Below are positions 29,410 through 40,761 of a stretch of 53,023 bases of DNA, one piece after another. The translations under genes were made by a program, and so were the position numbers. The notes under the pieces are model-generated. The model was not told where the DNA came from. It saw nothing but the letters and a program-made list of their open reading frames with translations, and searched no databases. The stretch is from Alphaproteobacteria bacterium (GTDB taxonomy: Bacteria; Pseudomonadota; Alphaproteobacteria; Ferrovibrionales; Ferrovibrionaceae): contig JAGXRD010000015.1 in assembly GCA_018336035.1 (NCBI GenBank), forward strand, positions 1 to 53,023, given 5' to 3'. Position 1 is the first letter of the stretch, and each line of letters opens with the position of its first letter.

Positions 29410-30900
29410 TCAGTTCAGGTAGCGGGCTTTGAGATGGGCCTTGAAGGCCGCGGTGCCCAGCGGTTTGCCGGTGGCGTCGCGCAGCAATTCGTCGGTGGTG
29501 AGCAGTGAGCCCTTGCCATGCACGTTTGTGCGCAGCCATTTCAGCAGCGGCTTGAAGTTGCCCTTGGCGATGCCGGGCAGGATCGAGGTATCCTGCGCCT
29601 TGGCGGCGGCGAACAGCTGCGCCGCCGACATGGCGCCCAGCGTGTAGGTCGGGAAATAGCCGATCGCACCCGACGGCCAGTGGATATCCTGCATGCAGCC
29701 GTTGCGGTCGTCCGGCACATCGACGCCGAGCAGGGTCTGCATACCGTCATTCCAGGCCGCAGGCAGATCGGCAATCGGCAGGTCGTCGTTCAGCATCGCC
29801 TGCTCGAGCCGGTAGCGCAGCATCACATGCGCCGGATAGGTGACTTCGTCGGCATCGACGCGGATCAGGTCGGGTTTCACGCGCGCGTAAATCCGCTGCA
29901 GGTTGGCTTCGGACCAGGCCTCGCCACTGCCCTGGAACGCCTTGCGCAGCAGCGGTGTGGCATAGGTGAGGAATTCCGCACCGCGGCAGACCTGCATCTC
30001 GATCAGCAGGCTCTGGCTTTCATGCAGCACCATGCCGCGCGCCTCGCCCACCGGCTGGTCGCGCCAGGCCTTGGGCAGGCCGAGTTCATACAGCGCATGG
30101 CCGGTCTCGTGCAGGATGCCCATCAACGCCTTGGTGAAATCGTCTTCCGCGTAGCGCGTGGTGATGCGCACATCGTCCGGCACACCACCGCTGAAGGGAT
30201 GCGCACTGACATCGAGCCGGCCGCGATTAAACTCGAAGCCCAGCACCTTCATGAATTTCAGTCCGACCTCGCGCTGCGTCGCGGTCGGGAACGGGCCCCG
30301 CAACGGCAGCGGCTCCGGTCGTTTGCCCTGCTTCACCAGCGCGCGATCGATAAAGTCGGGCAGGAAGCCGGCCAGGTCGGCGAACAGCTTGTCGATACTG
30401 GCCGAGCGGCCACCCGGCTCGTATTCATCGAGCAGCGCGTCATAGGCGCCGAGGCCGAAAGCGGCCGACTTCGCCGCCGCCACTTCGCGGGTCAGTTCGA
30501 GCACCGGCCTGAAGGCCTTGGCGAAGCTCTTGAAGTCATTGTCGCGGCGCGCCTTGCGCCAGACCATCTCGCAGGCCAGCGTCGCCTTGGTACGGGCTTC
30601 GACCAGTTTCGGCGTCAGTGCAGTGGCATGGCGCCACTGGCGCTGCATCTCGCGCAGGTTGGCGCGCTGCCAGTCATCCAGCTTTTTCGATTCAGCAGCA
30701 GCCTCGTTCAGCTGGTCGCCCAGCTTCGGATCGGTGATCCATTCGTGTCGCACCACGCCCAGCGTGGCCAACTGCTCGGCACGCACCCCGGCGCTGCCCT
30801 CGGGCATCATGGTCGCCTGGTCCCAGCCGAGCATCGCCATCGCGCCATTCACGGCGCTGATGCGGCGGAACTGCTTCTCGAGCGACTTGTAGGTTTTCAT
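29410..30900 (-). CDS. carboxypeptidase M32 (thermostable carboxypeptidase 1 family)
   Basis: The 496-residue protein carries the M32 zinc motif in MGILHETGHALYELG (about residue 260), followed by VLHESQSLLIEMQVCRG with the third ligand, and RVDADEVTYPAHVMLRY, all diagnostic for this family of cytoplasmic metallocarboxypeptidases that remove C-terminal residues with broad specificity. The length is normal for the family. Its start overlaps the SURF1 stop in an ATGA, so it shares the cytochrome oxidase transcript although it has no known role in oxidase assembly. Confidence 0.95.
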   Translation of the reverse strand: MKTYKSLEKQFRRISAVNGAMAMLGWDQATMMPEGSAGVRAEQLATLGVVRHEWITDPKLGDQLNEAAAESKKLDDWQRANLREMQRQWRHATALTPKLVEARTKATLACEMVWRKARRDNDFKSFAKAFRPVLELTREVAAAKSAAFGLGAYDALLDEYEPGGRSASIDKLFADLAGFLPDFIDRALVKQGKRPEPLPLRGPFPTATQREVGLKFMKVLGFEFNRGRLDVSAHPFSGGVPDDVRITTRYAEDDFTKALMGILHETGHALYELGLPKAWRDQPVGEARGMVLHESQSLLIEMQVCRGAEFLTYATPLLRKAFQGSGEAWSEANLQRIYARVKPDLIRVDADEVTYPAHVMLRYRLEQAMLNDDLPIADLPAAWNDGMQTLLGVDVPDDRNGCMQDIHWPSGAIGYFPTYTLGAMSAAQLFAAAKAQDTSILPGIAKGNFKPLLKWLRTNVHGKGSLLTTDELLRDATGKPLGTAAFKAHLKARYLN

Positions 30901-31640
30901 CGCTTATCCCGGCTTTCGCGCGCGCGCCGGCGATGCCACAGCACGTAAATCACCGCCAGCACCACGGCGCCGCTATACCAGGTGAAGGCATAGGCCAGAT
31001 GATTGTTGGTGAAGGTGAGCCGGGTATGGCCCGAACGCGGCCAGCCACCAGGCACGGTCACGCTGGCATCGGCATCGACGAACAGCACCGGGGCGTCAGT
31101 AATACCCGCCGCCTGCAGCATTCCGGCGGCATCGCCGTAATACCAGAGATTCCGCTGCAGATCGTTATCGGGCGTGAACCAGCCCTTGCCCCAGGGCGCA
31201 TGCACGACGCCGGTGATCGTCACCTCGCCCTGCACCTGGCCCTGCGCGCGCTTGGCCGGGTCCTTGTCGTCGGCCGGAATCCAGCCGCGGCTGACCAGCA
31301 CCGAGCCGGGCGCATCGCTGCGCTTCAGCGGCGTGATGACGTGATAGCCGAAATTACCGCGCTCGGAATGCGCCAGCAGATGGAATTCGCGGCTGTGGTC
31401 GAATTCGCCCTTCACCACCACGCGACGGAAATGCCAGGCCTCGGCATCCACTGCGCCGGTCGGCAAAGCCACCGGCGGCGCCTTCAGGCCTTCCTCGACG
31501 CTTTCGATCAGGTCGAGCTTCCACATCAAGCGCTGCACCTGCCAGGTGCCAAGCGCCAGCAGCAGGATCAGGGCGGGGATCGTAAAGAGAGTGGGCCCGA
31601 GAGCGGGCCGCATACCGAGGATTTTCAAGGGATTACTCAC
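30897..31640 (-). CDS. SURF1 family cytochrome oxidase assembly protein
   Basis: SURF1 delivers or protects haem A during assembly of subunit I. The 247-residue protein has the two flanking transmembrane helices (about residues 13-33 and 218-237) around a periplasmic domain, with LGTWQVQRLMWK, LVSRGWIPA and NNHLAYAFTWY as family text. I take the GTG at 31640, which overlaps the DUF983 gene by eight bases; an ATG at 31613 would shorten it by nine residues and neither has a strong ribosome site. Confidence 0.92.
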   Translation of the reverse strand: MSNPLKILGMRPALGPTLFTIPALILLLALGTWQVQRLMWKLDLIESVEEGLKAPPVALPTGAVDAEAWHFRRVVVKGEFDHSREFHLLAHSERGNFGYHVITPLKRSDAPGSVLVSRGWIPADDKDPAKRAQGQVQGEVTITGVVHAPWGKGWFTPDNDLQRNLWYYGDAAGMLQAAGITDAPVLFVDADASVTVPGGWPRSGHTRLTFTNNHLAYAFTWYSGAVVLAVIYVLWHRRRARESRDKR

Positions 31641-32013
31641 GCAGCAATTCGATGTCGGACGAGGCCTTGTGCTTGAATTGTAGCGCGACGAGCGTGGCTT
31701 TGAAGGGCCGCAGCAGCGCAATCGACCCGCCGAGGATCAAAGGCGTCCACAACACCATATGCAGCCAGAGCGGCGGCGCAAAGCGCAGCTCGACCCAGAG
31801 CGCCAGGCCGACAACGATGAAACCGAGGATCAGAATGACGAACACCGCCGGCCCGTCGCCGGCATCGATCCTGGAATAATCCAGATCGCAGGACGGGCAG
31901 CGCGGCTTGACCGAGAGCAGCCCGTCAAACAACGGGGCCTCGCCGCAGCGGGGACACCTGCAGCGAAGCCCCGTCGAAACTGGCGACAGCGGCGGATAGA
32001 AAGCGGCCGCCAT
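31633..32013 (-). CDS. DUF983 family protein
   Basis: The 126-residue protein has an N-terminal zinc-ribbon-like pair (CRCPRCGE and CPSCDLDYS) followed by two transmembrane helices (about residues 48-70 and 80-98) and a polar tail. DUF983 genes are regularly found between ctaE and surf1 in alphaproteobacteria, so a part in oxidase assembly or metal handling is likely but unproven. AAGG lies nine bases before the ATG, and the gene is 10 bp from ctaE and overlaps the SURF1 gene. Confidence 0.88.
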   Translation of the reverse strand: MAAAFYPPLSPVSTGLRCRCPRCGEAPLFDGLLSVKPRCPSCDLDYSRIDAGDGPAVFVILILGFIVVGLALWVELRFAPPLWLHMVLWTPLILGGSIALLRPFKATLVALQFKHKASSDIELLRE

Positions 32014-32023
32014 CGCTTTTGCC

Positions 32024-32827
32024 TTAATGCGCCGGACCTGCGCCCCACCAGTAAATGGCGGCGAACAGGAAGAGCCAGACCACGTCGACGAAATGCCAGT
32101 ACCAGGCCGCCGCTTCGAAGCCGAAGTGATGGTTGGACTTGAAGTGGCCCTTCATCGCGCGAACCAGGCAGACCAGCAGGAACACCGTGCCGACAAAGAC
32201 ATGGAAGCCGTGGAAACCGGTCGCCATGTAGAAGGTCGAGGCATAGATGCCGTCGGTGAAGCCGAAGGCGGCATGGCTGTATTCGAAGATCTGGCAGGCC
32301 GTGAACAGCACGCCGAGGATCACCGTGAGCGTCAGGCCCTGGATCAGGCCCTTGCGGTCATCATGCAGCAGCGCGTGATGCGCCCAGGTGACCGTGGTGC
32401 CCGAGAGCAGCAGGATCAGCGTGTTGATGAAGGGCAGTTCCCAGGGATTGAAGGTTTCGATCGTCGCCGGCGGCCAGACATGACCGATTGCCTCGGTGGG
32501 GTACAGCGCGGCGCCGAAATAGGCCCAGAACCAGGCGACGAAGAACATCACTTCGGAGGCGATGAACATCACCATGCCGTAGCGCAGATGCAGCTGCACC
32601 ACCGGCGTATGGTGGCCGTCATGCTCGGCTTCCTTGATCACGTCGCCCCACCAGGCGGCCATGGTGTAGAGCACGATGGCAAAGCCCGGCAGCGTCCACA
32701 GGTAGCTATGGCCATGGAAGGCATAGACCGCACCGATGGCGAGTACGAAGGCACCCATCGAGCCGATGAACGGCCACGGGCTGGGGTCAACGAGATGGTA
32801 ATCGTGGTTGCGGGCGCTACTGGCCAT
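32024..32827 (-). CDS. ctaE: cytochrome c oxidase subunit III
   Basis: The 267-residue product has seven transmembrane helices and conserved subunit III text: [34 protein letters not shown], the acidic [31 protein letters not shown] and [15 protein letters not shown]. Subunit III stabilises the aa3 oxidase and its proton uptake. AAAGGGGG precedes the ATG, and it lies between ctaG and the DUF983 gene in the oxidase operon. Confidence 0.97.
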   Translation of the reverse strand: MASSARNHDYHLVDPSPWPFIGSMGAFVLAIGAVYAFHGHSYLWTLPGFAIVLYTMAAWWGDVIKEAEHDGHHTPVVQLHLRYGMVMFIASEVMFFVAWFWAYFGAALYPTEAIGHVWPPATIETFNPWELPFINTLILLLSGTTVTWAHHALLHDDRKGLIQGLTLTVILGVLFTACQIFEYSHAAFGFTDGIYASTFYMATGFHGFHVFVGTVFLLVCLVRAMKGHFKSNHHFGFEAAAWYWHFVDVVWLFLFAAIYWWGAGPAH

Positions 32828-32849
32828 GGATACCCCCTTTTACGGACTC

Positions 32850-33449
32850 TTAGTTGACCGGCCGGGCGTTGCCGCCACGGTCGGATACGCGGGTGGAATC
32901 TTCCTTGCGGAAGAAGGTATAGCTCAAGGTGATCTCGACGACGTCGCGGGTCTTCGGATCCTTCAGCATCTCGGGATCGACGAAGAACGACACCGGCATG
33001 TCGACGCTCTGGCCGGGGCCAAGCTCCTGTTCGGTGAAGCAGAAGCAGGCGATCTTGTTGAAATACTGTCCAGCCTTTTCGGGCGTGACGTTGAAGCTGG
33101 CGGTACCCATCACGGTGCGCGCGGTCGGGTTGGTGGCCTGGTAAAAGGCCAGCATCTCCTCACCCGGACGCACCTTGATCTCGCGCTGCACCGGCTGGAA
33201 TTTCCACGGCATGCCCGGCGCCACGGTGGAATTGAAGCGCACGGTGATCAGCTGCTCGCCCTCGGCACCCGGGGCAGCGGCGCCCGGCGCATGCGTGGCG
33301 CGCAGCGGCGTGCCGGCAAAACCGGTGACGCGGCAGAACATGTCGTAGAGCGGCGCGGAGGCAAAGGCACCGGCCACCATGAAGGCCACGGTCGCGACGC
33401 AATAGACCGCGATGCGGCGGTTCTTCTTCTGCAAGTCAGGCGCGGTCAA
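32850..33449 (-). CDS. ctaG: cytochrome c oxidase assembly protein CtaG (Cox11 family)
   Basis: Cox11/CtaG inserts copper into the CuB site of subunit I. The 199-residue protein has one N-terminal membrane helix (about residues 12-32), then a periplasmic beta domain with the copper-binding CFCFTEQ and ending in LSYTFF. It starts at a TTG (33449); GGAGG six bases upstream, encoded in the end of the preceding small gene, supports that unusual start, and the start codon overlaps the preceding stop. Confidence 0.95.
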   Translation of the reverse strand: MTAPDLQKKNRRIAVYCVATVAFMVAGAFASAPLYDMFCRVTGFAGTPLRATHAPGAAAPGAEGEQLITVRFNSTVAPGMPWKFQPVQREIKVRPGEEMLAFYQATNPTARTVMGTASFNVTPEKAGQYFNKIACFCFTEQELGPGQSVDMPVSFFVDPEMLKDPKTRDVVEITLSYTFFRKEDSTRVSDRGGNARPVN

Positions 33450-33568
33450 TGCGCACCTCCCATGCGGACAATGGTGATCGAGTAGAACAGCACCACCAGG
33501 GCAAACAGCACCACCGCCAAAGCGATGTTGCGCGCCCGGCGGCGCTTATGCTCGTCATGCTGCGGCAT
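33446..33568 (-). CDS. coxF: CoxF-like single-helix small membrane protein
   Basis: A 40-residue frame runs from an ATG at 33568 to a TGA at 33446, between ctaB and ctaG. It begins with a charged head (MPQHDEHKRRRARN) and then one membrane helix of about 20 residues ending in MGGAH. Alphaproteobacterial oxidase operons carry such a short gene (CoxF-like) in exactly this place; its function is not known, but the placement suggests an assembly or subunit role. Its last codons contain the ribosome site of ctaG, coupling the two. Confidence 0.8.
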   Translation of the reverse strand: MPQHDEHKRRRARNIALAVVLFALVVLFYSITIVRMGGAH

Positions 33569-33573
33569 CGCGG

Positions 33574-34530
33574 TCACGCTCCCCAGCCGAGCCCGCGTTC
33601 AGCCAGCAGCAGGGCGAACAGCAGGAACAGATAAAGGATCGAATAGCCAAACATGTACTTTGCCGACTTGTAGTCGGTGGCGCGCCAGATGCGGAAGGCG
33701 ATGCCGAGGAAGATCGCGCCGAGCACGGCGGTGGCGCCGCCATAGAGCGGGCCGGCCAGGCCAAGCGCCCAGGGGCTGAGCGTGATCGGCACCAGCAGCA
33801 GGCTGTAGAGCAGGATCTGGCGGCGCGTTTCGCGCTCGCCCGCCACGACCGGCAGCATCGGCACGCCGGCGCGGGCATAGTCGTCGGACCGATACAGCGC
33901 CAGCGCCCAGAAATGCGGCGGCGTCCACATGAAGATGATGGCGAACAGCAGCAGCGGCAGCAGCGAAAGGTCGCCGGTGACGGCGGCCCAGCCGATCATC
34001 GGCGGGAAGGCGCCGGCAGCGCCGCCGATCACGATATTCTGCGGCGTGCGGCGCTTCAGCCACATCGTGTAGATGAAGACGTAGAAACCGATGGTGAGCG
34101 CCAGGATGGCGGCGGCCACCCAGTTGACGCCAAGCCCCATCACCAGCACCGACCCGACCGACAGCACGCAGCCGAAGCCGAGAGCTTCGTCCTTTGTGAT
34201 GCGGCCCTGCGGAATCGGGCGGCTCTGCGTGCGGCTCATCACCGCATCGATATCGGCGTCGTACCACATGTTGATCGCGCCCGAAGCACCGGCCCCAATG
34301 GCGATGCAGAGCAGAGCGGTGATCGCCAGCACCGGATGGAGCGAGCCGGGCGCCAGAACCATGCCGACCAGACCGGTGAACACCACCAGCGACATCACGC
34401 GCGGTTTGAGCAGCGCAAAATAGTCGGCCGGACGCGCTTCACGCGACCCGGTCAGACCCTGGCCGTAAGCGGCATCGAGGCCGGCATTGCCGGCCTCGTT
34501 TACCTGTCCAATGAAACTGGCGTCGGACAA
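33574..34530 (-). CDS. ctaB: protoheme IX farnesyltransferase (haem O synthase)
   Basis: CtaB adds a farnesyl group to haem B, the first step to haem A. The 318-residue, multi-helix protein has the UbiA-superfamily Asp motif [15 protein letters not shown], the neighbouring RPIPQGRI, and [20 protein letters not shown] with the second Asp motif. It starts at a TTG (34530) with GGGAG eight bases upstream. It lies 30 bp after ctaD and five bases before the small coxF-like gene. Confidence 0.96.
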   Translation of the reverse strand: MSDASFIGQVNEAGNAGLDAAYGQGLTGSREARPADYFALLKPRVMSLVVFTGLVGMVLAPGSLHPVLAITALLCIAIGAGASGAINMWYDADIDAVMSRTQSRPIPQGRITKDEALGFGCVLSVGSVLVMGLGVNWVAAAILALTIGFYVFIYTMWLKRRTPQNIVIGGAAGAFPPMIGWAAVTGDLSLLPLLLFAIIFMWTPPHFWALALYRSDDYARAGVPMLPVVAGERETRRQILLYSLLLVPITLSPWALGLAGPLYGGATAVLGAIFLGIAFRIWRATDYKSAKYMFGYSILYLFLLFALLLAERGLGWGA

Positions 34531-34560
34531 ACTCGAACTCCCGGGGCTGGAGTTCCGGTC

Positions 34561-36198
<1,638 letters not shown>

Positions 36199-36211
36199 CT
36201 AAATCTTGCGG

Positions 36212-37090
36212 TTACTGGGCGGCGCGCGCGTCGGCGAGACGCGGCGACGGACCGTCGACAGTTGCGAACTTCTGCTTGGCTTCTTCGGCCCACTTTGCGT
36301 AGGCGTCCTTGGAAACCACCTGCACCTTGATCGGCATGTAGCCGTGGTAGGCGCCGCAGATTTCCGAGCACTGGCCGTAATAGGTGCCTTCGCGTTCGGC
36401 GCGGAACCAAGTCTCGTTGGTGCGGCCCGGCACGGCGTCCTTCTTCACGCCGAAGGCCGGCATGGCCCAGGCATGGATGACGTCGGCGGCGGTGAGCAGC
36501 AGGCGGATGTTGGTGTCCACCGGCACAACCACCACGTTGTCGGTCTCAAGCAGGCGATGCTGGCCCGGCTTGATCTCGTTCTCGGGGATGATGGTCGCGT
36601 CGAAGGTGAAGTTGCCGTTGTCCGGATACTCGTAGCTCCAGTACCACTGCTTGCCGATCGCCTTGATGGTCAGTTCCGGCTTGGCGGTCTTGTCAGCGTA
36701 GTAAAGCAGCTTGAACGACGGCACCGCGATCACGATCAGGATCAGGATCGGCACCACGGTCCACAGCACTTCGATCAGCGTGTTGTGCGAGGTCTTCGAC
36801 GGCACCGGGTTGGCCGAGGCACGGAAGCGCACCATCACGTAGATCAGCAGCGCGAGCACGAACAGCGTGATCAGGGTGATGATCCACATCAGCAGATCAT
36901 GGAAATTGTGCATCTCGGTGGCCACCGGGCTCACCGAGGGCTGCATGCCCAGGTGCCAGGGCGTCGGCAGGCCGGGCGTGCCGTTATCGGCAGCCAGCGC
37001 CGCGCCAGAGATCAGGACGGCCAGAGCCGCGGTCAAAGCCGAAACACGGCCTGCGGCCCTGCGGACGGCCGCAAACGAAGTCCACCCCAT
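36212..37090 (-). CDS. ctaC: cytochrome c oxidase subunit II
   Basis: The 292-residue protein has a signal peptide (to about residue 33), two membrane helices, and a periplasmic cupredoxin domain with the CuA site in AWAMPAFG and QCSEICGAYHGYM; the aromatic patch GKQWYWSYEYPD transfers electrons from cytochrome c. No haem motif is fused at the C-terminus. It is the first gene of the oxidase operon; AGGG lies before the ATG and a 229-bp region upstream, shared with the divergent sensor kinase gene, must hold the promoter. Confidence 0.97.
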   Translation of the reverse strand: MGWTSFAAVRRAAGRVSALTAALAVLISGAALAADNGTPGLPTPWHLGMQPSVSPVATEMHNFHDLLMWIITLITLFVLALLIYVMVRFRASANPVPSKTSHNTLIEVLWTVVPILILIVIAVPSFKLLYYADKTAKPELTIKAIGKQWYWSYEYPDNGNFTFDATIIPENEIKPGQHRLLETDNVVVVPVDTNIRLLLTAADVIHAWAMPAFGVKKDAVPGRTNETWFRAEREGTYYGQCSEICGAYHGYMPIKVQVVSKDAYAKWAEEAKQKFATVDGPSPRLADARAAQ

Positions 37091-37319
37091 CGTTCAATAC
37101 CCTCGTTAATGACTTGGGAGTCTAAACACTTTCGAGGCCGGACCATACACCGGCGCATCTCGCGCGCACAGTCTGCCGGCCGTTGTCCGACGCCTTTCTG
37201 CGACGATTTGTCGCTCCGCCCGCGCACCCCCCTTCCCCGGCCCCTTAAGCATTGATTTGGCTTGCGCTTGCACCATCCCGGCCGCCCCCCTAAGCTGCCC
37301 TCTCCCGGGGGCTTCAGGC

Positions 37320-40300
37320 ATGCTCGATCCGAACCAGCGTAAACTGACGCAGGACATACTCGACTGGCTCGACCGACCCGCATTCACGGTTGAGTACGGC
37401 CCGGGCGATGACTACCGATACGTGTCCTGCAACACGGCTTATGCTGCCTTAACCGAAATGAACGCCGAGGCCCTGGCCGGTCAGGGACTCTCGGCCGGCT
37501 TTGCGCTGGGTGAAGCCGCCAAGGTCCGCGACCTGCTGGACCAGACCCGCCGCGAAGGCCGGCGCCAGATCGGCAATACCCTGATCCGCTGGGCCAATGG
37601 CTGGCTCTGCCAGGGCCTGACCGTGGCGCCGCTGAACGACAACAATGGCCGCGTGAACGGCCTGATGGTGATCGCCGAGGCCAGTACGCCGGAACGGATG
37701 CACCAGGTCGCCCTGCAGGTGGCCGAATATAAGCTGCGCGATTTCGCCGAGCTGGCCTCTGACTGGTTCTGGGAAACCGACGGGGACCACCGCTTTACCT
37801 GGATCTCCGAATCCTCGGGCGGCCAGACCACGGCGCTGCGCAGCCTGTTCCTCGGCCGCTGCCGCTGGGAGGTCGCCATCCAGGGCGACAACGAATCCGA
37901 CACCCTGTTCTGGGAAGAACACCGGCGCCAGCTCGACCGCCACGAACCTTTCCGCGGCTTCCGCTACTGCTCGATCATGGGCGACACCGAGCTGTGGATC
38001 GAGATCAACGGCAAGCCGGTTTCCGACGCCAATGGCCGCTTCATGGGCTATCGCGGCTCGGGCCGCGACATCACCGAACAGTATCGCCAGCAACGCCGCA
38101 TCGAGTCGGCATTGCGGCAGGCCGAGGAGGCCAGCCGGGCCAAGAGCCAGTTCCTGGCCAATATGAGCCATGAGTTGCGCACGCCGCTGAATGCCATCAT
38201 CGGCTTCTCGGAAATCATTCGCGACCAGATGTTCGGCTCGGTTGGCGTGCCACGCTATGTCGATTACGCGCGCGACATTAACGGCTCGGGCACGCATCTG
38301 CTCGCGCTGATCGGCGACATTCTCGATATGTCGCGCATCGAGGCGGGCTATTACGCGCTGGATGAAAAGGCCGTCGACCTTTCCACCGTGATCCAGTCGG
38401 CGCTGACCATGGTGCGGCCGCAGGCCGAGCGCGGCGGCATCACGCTGCGCAACCTGTCGTCCGATACGCTGCCGCAGCTGCGTGCCGATGAGCGCGTGAT
38501 CAAGCAGGTGCTCATCAACCTGCTGGGCAATGCCGTGAAATTCACGCCCAGCGGTGGCACGATCGACGTGGTGTTCCGCCAGCTTCCCGATGGCACGCCG
38601 TCGCTGACCGTCATCGACACCGGCATCGGCATTACACCCGAGCGGCTGGAGCATATCTTCGAGCCCTTCCAGCTCGCCAAGGCGGAAGTCGCGCGCCAGC
38701 ATGGCGGCACCGGCCTTGGCCTGTCGATCAGCAAGCGCCTGATGGAACTGCATGGCGGCTCGCTGTCGCTCAGCAGCGCCGTGGGCAGCGGCACCCAGGC
38801 GCAGATGACCTTCCCGAACTGGCGCCTGCTGTCGGATGCGGACCAGGAATGGACACCGCCGCTGGCGCCCGTCGAACCGCTCGCGCCCGCCCCGGTGCAG
38901 CCCGTGCCGCAGCAGCGCAAGGCGGAGCAGTCGGCACCGCAGCGGCAGGCCGATGGCGGCCTGGCCGAAACCCTGCGCAGCCTGCTGTCGACCATGAACG
39001 AAGGCATGCTGACCATCGATGGCCATGGCGTGATCATCAATGCGAGCGATACCTGCGCGGCGATCTTCGGCTATGCCGCGGGCGAGCTGAATGGCCAGAA
39101 TGTCAAACTGCTGATGCCTGAGCCATTCCGTTCAGGCCACGATTCTTATGTACGCAACTATCTCACCACCAAGCGCGCCAAGATTCTCGGGCTGGGCCGC
39201 GACACGCTGGGCCGCAAGAAATCCGGCGAGATTTTCCCGATCCATATCAGCGTCGGCGAATATGCCGGCGAGGACGGTCCGGCCTTTATCGGCCTGATCC
39301 GCGACATCTCGGATCGCCGCGACGTCGAGCTGCGCGCCGAATTCGCCAGCCGCAACGACCCGCTGACCGGCATTCTCAATCGCGCGAGCTTCATTGCGGA
39401 AACCGAACGCATGCTGGGCGCGCAGCATCGCCTCGATGGCGGCCTGTGGGTGCTGTTCAATCTCGATATGGACGGTTTCCGCGATATCAACGAGGGCTTC
39501 GGCTATCACATCGGCGATCTGGTGCTGAAGCATATCGCCGAACGTCTTGGCGAAGTGCTGCCGCGCGAAGCGCTGATCGGACGCATTGCCGCCGACCAGT
39601 TCTCCGCGCTGGCCGGCGTCCTCGACCTGAACAACGCGCTGAACCTCGCGCAGACCGTGCATCAGCATCTGACCAAGCCGGTCGCCGCCGAAGGTCGCCT
39701 GGTCCCCCTCAAAGTCAGCATGGGCGCGGCCATCGTCGACGATCCCGCCGAGAAGATCGGCGATGCCCTGGCCAAGGCGGAGCTGGCGATGAAGCTGGTA
39801 CGCTCCGCCGGCGGCGATTCCACACGCTTCTACAGTCCGGAAATGACCCGCGCGGCCGAGCGTCGCCTGCGCCTGACGATGAATCTCGATGCCGCCATCG
39901 AGAACAACGAATTCCACCTGGTCTACCAGCCGGTGGTGGAAACCACGACTGGCGCGATCTGCGCCATCGAGGCGCTGCTGCGCTGGAAACATCCCGATCT
40001 CGGCCCGATTTCGCCGGCCGAATTCATTCCGCTGGCTGAGGAGACCGGCAGCATCATTGCGATCACGCGCTGGGTGTTTGCCAGCGTCGCCGAGCAGATC
40101 CGCAGCTGGCGCCGCAGCGGCATCGAACCGCGCCGCGTTTTCGTCAACGTGTCGGGCCAGCAGTTCATCCGCGACGACCTGCCGACCTATTTCCGCAAGC
40201 TGGCCGCAGAAGAAGCGGACATGGTGCCCTTCATCGGTATCGAGATCACCGAGCAGGCCGCGATCCAGAATATGGAAGCCACCGTGCAGGCGATCAAAGA

Positions 40301-40643
40301 ACTGGCCGAGATTGGCATCGATGCCGCGCTGGATGATTTCGGCACCGGCTATTCTTCGCTCAGCTACATCCAGCGGTTACCGATACGTAAGATCAAGCTC
40401 GACCGCGCCTTCATCGCCGACCTGCCCGGCAACGACCGCGACATCGCACTGGTCCGCGCCATGATCGGTATGGCCAACGGTCTCGATCTGCCCGTGGTGG
40501 CAGAGGGCGTGGAAACTGCCGCGCAGCGCGACTTCCTGCGCGGCGTGGGCTGTAGCGAGTTGCAGGGCTATCTGATCAGCCGGCCGGTGCCGCCCGAGGA
40601 TATGGGCGAGTTGCTGAAGCAGAGCGACCGCCGTCGCCGGTAA
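37320..40643 (+). CDS. PAS-histidine kinase fused to PAS-GGDEF(degenerate)-EAL
   Basis: From the ATG at 37320 this is a 1107-residue soluble multidomain sensor. In order: two PAS-like regions (about 15-120 and 137-255); a HisKA dimerisation domain with the phospho-acceptor His284 in MSHELRTPL; an HATPase with Asn404, DTGIGI (433-438) and GGTGLGLSI (462-470); a Pro-rich linker; a FixL-like PAS (about 552-665); a GGDEF domain whose signature is RIAADQF (755-761) in place of RGGDEF, so synthase activity is unlikely; and an EAL domain with EALLRW (884), NVSGQQF, ITEQA, DDFGTGYSS (1005) and VVAEGVE, apparently intact. It should autophosphorylate and also hydrolyse c-di-GMP. No receiver domain or response regulator gene is adjacent. 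Confidence 0.93.
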   Translation: MLDPNQRKLTQDILDWLDRPAFTVEYGPGDDYRYVSCNTAYAALTEMNAEALAGQGLSAGFALGEAAKVRDLLDQTRREGRRQIGNTLIRWANGWLCQGLTVAPLNDNNGRVNGLMVIAEASTPERMHQVALQVAEYKLRDFAELASDWFWETDGDHRFTWISESSGGQTTALRSLFLGRCRWEVAIQGDNESDTLFWEEHRRQLDRHEPFRGFRYCSIMGDTELWIEINGKPVSDANGRFMGYRGSGRDITEQYRQQRRIESALRQAEEASRAKSQFLANMSHELRTPLNAIIGFSEIIRDQMFGSVGVPRYVDYARDINGSGTHLLALIGDILDMSRIEAGYYALDEKAVDLSTVIQSALTMVRPQAERGGITLRNLSSDTLPQLRADERVIKQVLINLLGNAVKFTPSGGTIDVVFRQLPDGTPSLTVIDTGIGITPERLEHIFEPFQLAKAEVARQHGGTGLGLSISKRLMELHGGSLSLSSAVGSGTQAQMTFPNWRLLSDADQEWTPPLAPVEPLAPAPVQPVPQQRKAEQSAPQRQADGGLAETLRSLLSTMNEGMLTIDGHGVIINASDTCAAIFGYAAGELNGQNVKLLMPEPFRSGHDSYVRNYLTTKRAKILGLGRDTLGRKKSGEIFPIHISVGEYAGEDGPAFIGLIRDISDRRDVELRAEFASRNDPLTGILNRASFIAETERMLGAQHRLDGGLWVLFNLDMDGFRDINEGFGYHIGDLVLKHIAERLGEVLPREALIGRIAADQFSALAGVLDLNNALNLAQTVHQHLTKPVAAEGRLVPLKVSMGAAIVDDPAEKIGDALAKAELAMKLVRSAGGDSTRFYSPEMTRAAERRLRLTMNLDAAIENNEFHLVYQPVVETTTGAICAIEALLRWKHPDLGPISPAEFIPLAEETGSIIAITRWVFASVAEQIRSWRRSGIEPRRVFVNVSGQQFIRDDLPTYFRKLAAEEADMVPFIGIEITEQAAIQNMEATVQAIKELAEIGIDAALDDFGTGYSSLSYIQRLPIRKIKLDRAFIADLPGNDRDIALVRAMIGMANGLDLPVVAEGVETAAQRDFLRGVGCSELQGYLISRPVPPEDMGELLKQSDRRRR

Positions 40644-40706
40644 TTGATCACTCGCCCCGCGCAAGGGGGCTGTATTTTTCTGAACGCCGACGCCATATAG
40701 TTATGC

Positions 40707-40730
40707 ACGACAGGTTGTCGTCCTGTTTTT
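40707..40730 (+). terminator. candidate terminator after the kinase-EAL gene
   Basis: ACGACA-GGT-TGTCGT is a perfect six-base hairpin, followed four bases later by five Ts. It lies 64 bp past the stop of the kinase-EAL gene and 32 bp before tldD. The stem is short and the T-run is not immediate, so termination may be partial. Confidence 0.4.
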
Positions 40731-40761
40731 CCTGATTTTCAGGCTTTCTTAGAGGTCCGTC

